A stretch of 7,871 bases of DNA from JBGOUV01 sp041477815. GTDB taxonomy: Bacteria; Acidobacteriota; Terriglobia; Bryobacterales; JACQDG01. The position numbers and the translations under genes were made by a program. Below, piece by piece: positions 1 to 4,805 of this stretch. The stretch spans positions 1-7,871 of the forward strand of contig JBGOUV010000327.1 of the NCBI GenBank assembly GCA_041477815.1. The letters run 5' to 3'. Within the stretch, counting starts at the first letter, position 1. The number at the start of each line of letters is the position of its first letter. A model generated the notes under the pieces. That model worked only from the letters and a program-made list of their open reading frames with translations, was not told the DNA's origin and did not search any database.

Positions 1-144
1 CAGCGATCCGGGGAGACTCCGCAGTCTCTGAAAAAGTGGCTGGCCTCTCGACAAGCGAAGCAGAGGTCTTCCCCGGAACGGCGACGTCCGTCTAACCGGG
101 CGTTGCAGGCGACAGCCAAAGGCAGGCCGCGCCTGAACGCCTGA
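1..144 (+). other. possible 3' end of an upstream gene, unrecognised
   Basis: Two plus-strand frames are open from the window edge. Frame 1 runs to a TGA at 142-144 (47 residues, Arg/Lys-rich, ending ALQATAKGRPRLNA). Frame 3 runs to a TAA at 93-95 (ending EVFPGTATSV). The frame-3 stop lies inside the GTCTAAC box of the hairpin described next, where integron-cassette genes often end. The frame-1 tail is mostly a translation of that hairpin, so it is probably not conserved protein. Neither fragment is recognisable, and the start lies outside the window. I cannot decide which frame, if either, is translated. Confidence 0.2.
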
Positions 145-148
145 GTGG
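90..148 (+). repeat. attC-like imperfect hairpin upstream of hicA
   Basis: GGCGTTGCAGGCG (99-111) pairs with CGCCTGAACGCC (130-141) over 12 bp, leaving one unpaired G at 105. An inner GCC-AAA-GGC hairpin (115-123) sits in the loop. Just outside the left arm is GTCTAAC (90-96), an exact match to the RYYYAAC R'' box of integron attC sites. Stem arms with an extrahelical base are also typical of attC. The partner R' box (GTTRRRY) is not present where expected: 142-148 reads TGAGTGG. The site is therefore either a decayed attC or an unrelated interspersed palindrome. No integrase gene is in the window. Confidence 0.35.
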
Positions 149-181
149 TGAGGCTGCCGGATATGCGAAACTGGAGACGGC

Positions 182-371
182 TTGAAGGTCAGGGAACTGA
201 TTCGTATACTGGATCTGGACGGGTGGCGACTGGCGCGAACGCGAGGCAGCCACCGGCAGTTCAACGAACCCGAGCAAACCAGGGGCCCTGACCGTGGCTG
301 GGAAGCCAGGTGTTGATATCCCGCCAGGAACGCTCAACGCCGTTTTGAAGCAGGCCGGCCTGAAAAACTGA
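182..371 (+). pseudogene. hicA: HicA-type mRNA interferase toxin, frameshifted
   Basis: HicA toxins are about 60-residue dsRBD-fold ribonucleases that cleave mRNA and are neutralised by HicB. From TTG 182, preceded by GGAGA at 173-177, the frame reads LKVRELIRILDLDGWRL, then RGSHRQF, which holds the catalytic His at residue 24. After position 261-271 the family sequence (NPSKPG, LTVAGKPGVDIPPGTLN, VLKQAGLK) continues in the next frame and ends at TGA 369-371. Deleting one base, for example G266, restores an ordinary 62-residue HicA. Read as it stands, the first frame ends at TGA 314-316 after 44 residues, with the second half garbled. No slippery heptamer is visible at the shift. The toxin is probably inactive, unless the extra base is a sequencing error. 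The gap to hicB is 12 nt. Confidence 0.85.
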
Positions 372-383
372 GGTGTAGTGCAA

Positions 384-599
384 ATGCGATACATGGCGGT
401 AATCGAGCGCGGGGAGAACAGCTGGGGAGCGCATGTCCCGGACCTCCCTGGCTGCGTCGCCGTAGGGGACACAAGAGAAGAAGTACTGCAATTGATCGGC
501 GAGGCCATAGACTTCCACATCGATGGGCTCAAGCAGGATGGTGTCCCCTTGCCCCGACCAAGCTCGGACAGTGAGTTCGTGGAAGTCACCGCAGCCTAA
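384..599 (+). CDS. hicB: HicB-family antitoxin
   Basis: This is the 71-residue antitoxin partner of the preceding hicA. Short HicB proteins have a partly degraded RNase H-like fold that covers the HicA active site. The family pattern is clear: MRYMAVIERGENSWGAHVPD at the N-terminus, VPDLPGC at residues 18-24, a REEVLQLIGEAI helix at 31-42, and a C-terminal EFVEV strand. There is no added HTH or ribbon-helix-helix DNA-binding domain, so autoregulation by this protein alone is not evident. ATG 384 is preferred over GTG 378 because GAGGTG (370-375) is spaced 8 nt from the ATG but only 2 nt from the GTG. The gene is intact although its toxin is broken. The vapC relic begins right after its TAA stop and in the same frame. 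Confidence 0.9.
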   Translation: MRYMAVIERGENSWGAHVPDLPGCVAVGDTREEVLQLIGEAIDFHIDGLKQDGVPLPRPSSDSEFVEVTAA

Positions 600-845
600 A
601 TCTATAGCTCGATCGGCCGGAAAGAGGCGATCGGGCCGGCGTTAAAGGTCCTTCTCAACCTCGTAGACGATGTGCTCCCCATCGACCGAAACATCGTGAT
701 GCGGGCCAGCGAAATCGTGCAGGGTTCCGCGGGGCTGTCGGCACGCGATGCGGTGCACTTGGCCGTCATGGAGCGCCACCGTATCACCCGAATCATGAGC
801 TTCGACTCGGATTTCGACCGCTGGCCGGGAATCACGCGCCTCTGA
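600..845 (+). pseudogene. vapC: VapC-type PIN-domain ribonuclease, 5'-truncated
   Basis: About 81 codons are open directly after the hicB stop and end at TGA 843-845. The translation is the C-terminal half of a PIN-domain toxin: a SSIGRKEAI segment, LKVLLNLVDDVLPID, then LSARDAVHLAVMERH with a catalytic-site Asp, and IMSFDSDFDRWPGITRL with the final acidic cluster. Full VapC proteins are about 130-140 residues. The N-terminal strand with the first catalytic Asp and the following Glu-containing helix are missing, and no start codon or ribosome-binding site opens this frame. It therefore cannot encode a working Mg2+-dependent nuclease. No VapB-like antitoxin is seen in the window. The stop lies 25 nt from the convergent M48 gene. 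Confidence 0.8.
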
Positions 846-870
846 TGACTCCCGACTACTCACTCGCACT

Positions 871-1824
871 TCAGCGGCGTTTTAGGCTGGGCTTATCGTC
901 CTCGGCCTTGTCGTCGACCGGGATGGTATCGCCGGAGGATGGTTTGCGCCGCAGCGTGGGCTTGCTGGGGTCCTGCTGCTCGGTCTTCGAATGCCCTTGC
1001 AGGCGGGCCAGGCGCTGCTTCACCTGGTCGAATTCGCTGGTGGTGACCGCGTACTCGGCGCGCATGGGCAGGAAGTCGGTGATGGCCTTCTGGACCTCCT
1101 TGATGCGGTCGCCGGTGGGGGGATGGCTGCCAAAGGCCTTGGCTAGCGTTCCGGGCTTCTTCTTATCCTTGGCCTGTAGGCGCTCAAAGAAGGTGACCAT
1201 GGCGTTGGGGTCGTAGCCGGTCTTGTACAGGTACTGGACACCCAGAAAGTCGGCCTCCTTCTCGAAGCCGCGGGAGAACTTCAAGAAGGTGAGGGGCAGG
1301 GCGAGGCTGGCGGCCTGGCGCACCCCGTAGCCGATGCCGCCGCCGACGAAGATGAGCGGGATGGAGGCCCAATTGGTGATCTGAGCGCGGCTGGCCTGGC
1401 GGGTCCCATGGCGGGCGGTGACGTGGGCGATCTCGTGGGCCATCACGCCGGCCAGTTCGGCCTCGTTCTCGGCCAAGCGGATCAGGCCGGAGTTGACAAA
1501 GAAGTACCCGCCGGGCAGGGCGAAGGCGTTCACCTCGTCGTTGTCGACAACCTTGATGGTAAAAGGAACCTTGGCGTCCGAGTTGCGCACCAGGTTTTGG
1601 CCGAGGCGGTTGATGTACTCGCCGATGACAGGCTCCTCGATCAGCTTGGCCTGGCGCTCCACCTCCTGGGCAAGCTGGCGTCCGAGGGCTATCTCCTTCT
1701 CCAGCGAGTAGAGGTTAACCCCTCTGCTTACATCGCGCTCGCCGATGGCGTTGACATCGTCCTTGGGCTTCTTGGCCAGCGCCACCGCGGCTACCAACAA
1801 AAACACCCAGATCCGTCGATTCAT
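871..1824 (-). CDS. secreted M48 family zinc metalloprotease
   Basis: This 317-residue M48 peptidase resembles the BepA/YfgC protease core but has no TPR domain. Such enzymes act in the periplasm or at the outer membrane on misfolded or misassembled proteins. Residues 1-17 form a signal peptide (MNRRIWVFLLVAAVALA). The catalytic motif HEIAH is at 130-134, with the third zinc ligand probably Glu188 in FEKEADFLG and the helper Asp at 192. The conserved SHPPTGDRI segment (233-241) follows. Residues 151-180 are hydrophobic and Gly/Ala-rich, as in the family's lid region. The last 40 residues are a charged, probably disordered tail with two related motifs, KPTLRRKP and KPSLKRR. ATG 1824 is supported by AAAGAG a few bases upstream. 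The gene is divergent from the cupin gene. The exact substrate cannot be told. Confidence 0.93.
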   Translation of the reverse strand: MNRRIWVFLLVAAVALAKKPKDDVNAIGERDVSRGVNLYSLEKEIALGRQLAQEVERQAKLIEEPVIGEYINRLGQNLVRNSDAKVPFTIKVVDNDEVNAFALPGGYFFVNSGLIRLAENEAELAGVMAHEIAHVTARHGTRQASRAQITNWASIPLIFVGGGIGYGVRQAASLALPLTFLKFSRGFEKEADFLGVQYLYKTGYDPNAMVTFFERLQAKDKKKPGTLAKAFGSHPPTGDRIKEVQKAITDFLPMRAEYAVTTSEFDQVKQRLARLQGHSKTEQQDPSKPTLRRKPSSGDTIPVDDKAEDDKPSLKRR

Positions 1825-1870
1825 GGCTCTTTTCGCCCCGTAGTGTGAGATTCCCGACGAGGGACTTCGG

Positions 1871-1907
1871 TTACAGGTCTTGTAAAGTCCTTACCAGCCT
1901 TTTACAA
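1871..1907. promoter_or_regulatory. probable promoter and operator of the cupin gene
   Basis: TTGTAA (1880-1885) and TACAAT (1903-1908) are spaced 17 bp and match sigma70-type -35 and -10 boxes on the plus strand. They overlap an inverted repeat, TTGTAAA (1880-1886) and TTTACAA (1901-1907). A second pair, TTACA (1871-1875) and TGTAA (1881-1885), lies beside it. The half-sites sit about 10 bp apart, on one face of the helix. That is what an operator for a dimeric repressor would look like, but no regulator gene is nearby and I cannot name the protein family. Confidence 0.4.
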
Positions 1908-1920
1908 TGGGGGGACAGCC

Positions 1921-2277
1921 ATGACCAAAACCGAATCCCTGCTGCTGCGCCACGAGGGCGAGACGCCCCGGGAGCGCTCGACGTGCGGCTGGCGCGACCT
2001 GCTGATCAGCCGGCAGGACGCCGGCGCCGTGGCCGCCTGGGTCCACGCCGTGGACATCGACGGGGCCAAGCTCCACTACCACAAGCGGTCCACCGAACTG
2101 TATTACGTGCTGGAGGGCGAGGGAACGGTGTCGCTCGACGGCGACGAGCATCCGGTGCGAAAGGGGTCGATCGTGCATATCCCGCCCGGAGTGGTGCATG
2201 GGGCCCAGGGGCGGATGCGGGTGCTGGTGGTGGGCATCCCCGACATCGCAGAAGACGATCTGTTTTTCCCGGAGTGA
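1921..2277 (+). CDS. single-domain cupin protein
   Basis: This is a 118-residue small cupin. Cupin motif 1 is seen as GAKLHYH...E...G with metal-ligand candidates His52, His54 and Glu59. Motif 2 is seen as GSIVHIPPGVVHG with Gly82, Pro88, Gly90 and His93. All four expected metal ligands are therefore present and a mononuclear metal site is likely. Such proteins range from dioxygenases and isomerases to sugar or ligand sensors, and nothing here separates these. No signal peptide is present, so it is probably cytoplasmic. ATG 1921 follows a G-run (GGGGGGA, 1909-1915) that can serve as a ribosome-binding site. A repeat copy starts one base after its stop. Confidence 0.88.
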   Translation: MTKTESLLLRHEGETPRERSTCGWRDLLISRQDAGAVAAWVHAVDIDGAKLHYHKRSTELYYVLEGEGTVSLDGDEHPVRKGSIVHIPPGVVHGAQGRMRVLVVGIPDIAEDDLFFPE

Positions 2278-2278
2278 T

Positions 2279-2456
2279 GCACCGAACCGCGACCGTAAGT
2301 ACCTACCTCGTCAGATTCGTGTTGAAACAGGCAGAATATTTTTCACCATGGACACTTGCGCCAATGTTCACAGGCCTGTGGAGCACTTCGGCAGCGACCC
2401 CAACTTTCCCAAATTGGTCCTGTTTGGTTCCGGCTCGTCCGGGTTAGGGAGCGGAT
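2279..2456 (+). repeat. interspersed repeat half-copies split by about 146 bp
   Basis: Bases 2279-2299 match 4929-4949 at 20 of 21 positions (core CACCGAACCGCGACCG, then T instead of C, then AAG). Bases 2446-2456 (AGGGAGCGGAT) match the next part of the same element (4948-4958). The intervening 2300-2445 has no counterpart in the other copy, no clear terminal inverted repeats and no gene. Its only palindrome is CACAGGCCTGTG at 2369-2380. The right arm of the large hairpin is missing here. The second half could be a chance match, but an 11-base match in the right order makes an interrupted element plausible. Confidence 0.45.
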
Positions 2457-2481
2457 CCCCGATTTGCCGAGCCACATGGTC

Positions 2482-2487
2482 TACAAT
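2482..2487 (+). promoter_or_regulatory. possible -10 box before the small-protein gene
   Basis: TACAAT lies 10 nt before ATG 2498, and the stretch TACAATGGG...CAGTCATG resembles TACAATGGG...CAGCCATG in front of the cupin gene. No good -35 box is seen at 16-18 bp spacing. If real, the transcript would have almost no leader, which fits the lack of a ribosome-binding site. Confidence 0.25.
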
Positions 2488-2497
2488 GGGTTCAGTC

Positions 2498-2689
2498 ATG
2501 GGCCCCCAGAATACTGACGCCATCGAGCCCGACCCGGTCATCGAAGCCTACAAGAAAGATATTGACCGGACGTTGATCCGCGAGAATCTCAAGCTCACGG
2601 TGACACAACGGTTCGAAAAGTTGATGGCGCTCCAACAGTTTCACGAAGAGATGCAGCGCGCGGGACGCGCCGCTCGGCGAAGAGAATGA
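2498..2689 (+). CDS. small unknown protein paired with a nucleotidyltransferase
   Basis: The gene encodes 63 residues, not assigned to a named family. The sequence is mostly helical and highly charged: DPVIEAYKKDIDRTLIREN at 12-30, LTVTQRFEKLMALQQFHEEM at 33-52, and a basic end (RAGRAARRRE). It has no signal peptide, membrane segment or obvious DNA-binding fold. Its stop overlaps the start of the nucleotidyltransferase gene as ATGA (2686-2689), so the two are translationally coupled. Small proteins of this look commonly sit before such nucleotidyltransferase genes, which suggests a cognate partner or antitoxin-like role; that is inference. ATG 2498 was chosen because the family-like sequence starts soon after. 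An in-frame ATG at 2486 is possible. The frame stays open back into the cupin gene, but that part is not coding. Confidence 0.75.
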   Translation: MGPQNTDAIEPDPVIEAYKKDIDRTLIRENLKLTVTQRFEKLMALQQFHEEMQRAGRAARRRE

Positions 2690-3171
2690 CCGACTTCCGG
2701 GCGTTGCTCGAGGCTCTCGCCCGGGCCCACGTGCGGTTCATCGTGGTCGGCGGCGCCGCGGCGACCGCACATGGCTCCGCCCGGCTGACGGTGGACCTGG
2801 ACCTGGTCTACCAGCGGACGCCGGAGAATATCGGCCGCCTCGTCTCGGCGCTGCGGCCGCAGCAGCCCTATCTGCGGGGAGCGCCGCCGGGTTTGCCCTT
2901 TTTATGGGACGAGGACACTGCTCACCGCGGCCTCAATTTCACTTTGACGACGGGCTGGGGGGAGGTGGACCTGCTGGGGGAGATCACCGGCGGGGGGGCC
3001 TATGAAGACCTCCTACCCTATGCGGTCACGCTGGAGCCGTTCGGCATTCCGTGCTTCTGTCTGGGTTTGGAGCGCCTGATCCACGTCAAGCGCGCCGCCG
3101 GCCGGCCCAAAGACCTGGATGCCATCGCCGAGCTGGAAGCTATCCTGGAAGAGCGTCGGGACCAGGAGTGA
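2686..3171 (+). CDS. MNT-type nucleotidyltransferase of the Pol-beta superfamily
   Basis: The 161-residue protein has a minimal nucleotidyltransferase fold. The signature reads VVGGAAATAHGSARLTVDLD: a Gly-Gly pair (22-23), HGS (29-31), and the metal-binding DxD at Asp37 and Asp39. A third acidic residue is Asp95 in GEVDLL. A C-terminal helix carries LIHVKRAAGRPKDLDAIAEL, typical of AbiEii-like and related MNT proteins that transfer nucleotides to RNA or protein targets, often as TA toxins or antitoxin modifiers. All catalytic acids are present, so it should be active. It overlaps the upstream small gene by 4 nt and has no HEPN partner here. Its stop is 7 nt from the truncated parE relic on the opposite strand. 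The cellular target cannot be predicted from sequence. Confidence 0.85.
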   Translation: MTDFRALLEALARAHVRFIVVGGAAATAHGSARLTVDLDLVYQRTPENIGRLVSALRPQQPYLRGAPPGLPFLWDEDTAHRGLNFTLTTGWGEVDLLGEITGGGAYEDLLPYAVTLEPFGIPCFCLGLERLIHVKRAAGRPKDLDAIAELEAILEERRDQE

Positions 3172-3177
3172 CTGGAA

Positions 3178-3234
3178 GAAAAGCGCTCTCAACTCCTCTA
3201 GCGCGAACTCCGTGTAGAGAACTTGGAATACCAT
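3178..3234 (-). pseudogene. ParE/RelE-type toxin remnant, first ~19 codons only
   Basis: Reading on the minus strand from ATG 3234 gives MVFQVLYTEFALEELRALF, the typical first strand and start of helix 1 of ParE/RelE-fold toxins (pattern xYxVxFTExAxxDL). The family-like sequence stops there, where normal proteins continue for about 70-80 more residues. The frame then runs into the antisense of the nucleotidyltransferase gene. The start overlaps the antitoxin's last codons by 37 nt, an arrangement usual for this toxin-antitoxin type. The catalytic C-terminus is gone, so no active toxin can be made. Confidence 0.65.
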
Positions 3235-3386
3235 TGAGCCGCGAGCTTTCGCGCTTCCTCACTGGTGACTACGCGGCCCGCATCGGCATCTCGAATTCCC
3301 CGCTCGATGGCGGCGGCGGTTTCCGCGTCCACTGCGATGGCCTCTTCCGTGGAAACCAGCGGATCGGCGACCTTCGTTTCAGCCAT
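3198..3386 (-). CDS. ParD/CopG-like antitoxin, orphaned
   Basis: A 62-residue protein. Residues 19-40 (VDAETAAAIERGIRDADAGR region) and 41-53 (TSEEARKLAAQWY) match the toxin-binding helices of ParD-like antitoxins that neutralise ParE toxins. Its 3' end overlaps the start of the truncated ParE-like frame, confirming the pairing. The N-terminal strand expected of a ribbon-helix-helix domain is weak (ETKVADPLVS), so DNA binding is uncertain. The gene lies 12 nt downstream of the DUF1501 stop on the same strand and could be read through from that operon. A short AAGGG lies close to the ATG. With its toxin gone, it may still neutralise related ParE toxins encoded elsewhere. Confidence 0.75.
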   Translation of the reverse strand: MAETKVADPLVSTEEAIAVDAETAAAIERGIRDADAGRVVTSEEARKLAAQWYSKFSTRSSR

Positions 3387-3398
3387 ACCCTTACCGTG

Positions 3399-4805
3399 TC
3401 ACACCTGCGCGAATAGGTCCAGGATCGGCTTCCCCTTGCCGTCCTTGGTGACGTGGAAGGGCCGCTTCTCCACTTCGTAGGCCAGGTCGGGCGGGATACC
3501 CATGGCGTAGTACAGGGTGGCGTGCAGGTCCTCGATCGAGACCGGCTTGTCGACGATCTTGCACGGACGCTCGTCGGCGGTTTGGCCGTAGAGGAAGCCC
3601 TTCTTGACGCCGCCGCCGAACAGCAAGACCGAGCAGGCCTCGGTGAAGTGGCGGTGCATGCCGTAGTGCTTGGGCTCGAGGATGCGGTCGGGAACGGTGA
3701 CCTGATCCTTCACGCGCTTTTCGGGCTTGCCTTCCACAATCAGGTCACGGCCGAATTCGGTGGCTACGACGATCAGGGTGCGGTCGAGGAGGCCGCGCTC
3801 TTCGAGGTCCAGGACCAGTTGCGAGATGGGGGCGTCGATGGTCCGCTTCAGGGCGATGGTGCGCTCGTGGCCGTTCTCGTGGGTGTCCCAGTACCGGAAG
3901 GGGATGTACTCCGTGGTCACCTCGATGAAACGGGTGCCGGCCTCGGTCAGGCGGCGGGCCAGCAGGCACCCCAGGCCGAAGCGGCTGGTGTTGTAGGTAT
4001 CGTAGATCTCCTTCGGTTCCAGAGACAGGTCGAAGGCCTGGGCGGCGGGGGAGCTGAGCAGGCGGTGGGCGTTGTTTAGCGAGCGGGCGAGGGACTCCTG
4101 CTGATAGGCGCTGCCCTGGGCTTCGAGGAGGCGGCTGTAGCGCTCGTAGCGCTGGCGGAAGCGGTCCTCCGAGAGATGGGCGGGGCGGACGGCGGCCGCG
4201 GCCTCGTTGGGGTCGTAGATGAGGAACGGGCCGTACTCGCTTCCGAGGAAGCCGGCCGTGTGGAAAGCCTTGATGGCGTCGCTCTCGGCGCCGATCTCCA
4301 GGTTCTGGCCGATGTCGACGAAGGCCGGGAGGTCGGGATTCTTGGGACCCAGGGTCTTGGCCATGACCGAGCCCAGGTGCGGGCAGGCGACGGTTTGGGG
4401 CGGCGCGTAGCCTGTGTGCCAGTTCGACTGGTTGCGGGAGTGCAGGATGAAGCCGATGTCGGCGACTCGGTTCGTGCGGATCAGCGTGGCGCGGTCCATC
4501 ACGCGGGCGAGGCGCTCCAGGCCTTCCGAGATCTTGATGTTATCGACGGCGGTGTCGATCGGGCGGAAGGTACTGAGGACGCGGTTGGGGTCGAGGCCCG
4601 GCTCGAAGGGGGTGTAGCGCTTGGGGTCGAACGTCTCGGTCTGGGCCATGCCGCCGGCCATCCAGAGCAGGATGAGGGTATCGGCGCGGGGCCGGGGGGC
4701 GGTGGGGGAGGCGAGCAGGCGGGGAGCGGAGGCGGCCAGGGCGCTTAAGAAAGCGCGGCGGGTTAGTGCAGGTACAGGAATTCGGGGGAGAGGAAAAGGG
4801 TCCAT
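3399..4805 (-). CDS. DUF1501 family protein, Tat-exported
   Basis: A 468-residue member of DUF1501, a family with a sulfatase/alkaline-phosphatase-like fold and no settled biochemical role. Residues 15-33 form a twin-arginine signal (LTRRAFLSALAASAPRLL). Family landmarks are LILLWMAGGMAQTETFDPK (44-62), WDTHENGH (306-313), ATEFGRD (348-354), GMHRHF (382-387) and LLFGGGVKKGFLYGQT (394-409), with His, Asp and Glu residues suited to metal binding. Start: ATG 4805 is the only ATG before the Tat motif and has GGAAG 7 nt upstream. The first 42 nt overlap the 3' end of the PSCyt1/DUF1553 gene, so the two are probably translationally coupled. The pair acts outside the cytoplasm, likely in the same process, but the substrate is unknown. 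Confidence 0.92.
   Translation of the reverse strand: MDPFPLPRIPVPALTRRAFLSALAASAPRLLASPTAPRPRADTLILLWMAGGMAQTETFDPKRYTPFEPGLDPNRVLSTFRPIDTAVDNIKISEGLERLARVMDRATLIRTNRVADIGFILHSRNQSNWHTGYAPPQTVACPHLGSVMAKTLGPKNPDLPAFVDIGQNLEIGAESDAIKAFHTAGFLGSEYGPFLIYDPNEAAAAVRPAHLSEDRFRQRYERYSRLLEAQGSAYQQESLARSLNNAHRLLSSPAAQAFDLSLEPKEIYDTYNTSRFGLGCLLARRLTEAGTRFIEVTTEYIPFRYWDTHENGHERTIALKRTIDAPISQLVLDLEERGLLDRTLIVVATEFGRDLIVEGKPEKRVKDQVTVPDRILEPKHYGMHRHFTEACSVLLFGGGVKKGFLYGQTADERPCKIVDKPVSIEDLHATLYYAMGIPPDLAYEVEKRPFHVTKDGKGKPILDLFAQV

Noticed and set aside
13..28. Perfect 6-bp hairpin GAGACT-CCGC-AGTCTC, as a terminator
   Set aside because: No T-tract follows on the plus strand, and on the minus strand the T-run comes before the stem rather than after it.
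608..639. Near-direct repeat CGATCGG(G)CCGG within the vapC relic
   Set aside because: It fits the local GC-rich coding sequence of the PIN-domain fragment and shows no further copies.
845..1216. Plus-strand open frame starting at the end of the vapC relic
   Set aside because: It lies almost entirely antisense to the M48 protease and has no recognisable motif.
2369..2380. Perfect palindrome CACAGGCCTGTG
   Set aside because: A single 12-bp palindrome with no promoter or repeat context; it could be chance.
2198..2497. Upstream extension of the small-protein gene into the cupin gene
   Set aside because: The extra residues overlap the cupin C-terminus in another frame and include the interrupted repeat; the family-like sequence begins only after ATG 2498.
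3453..4748. Long plus-strand open frames opposite DUF1501
   Set aside because: Low-complexity translations antisense to a well-supported gene, with no supporting start context.
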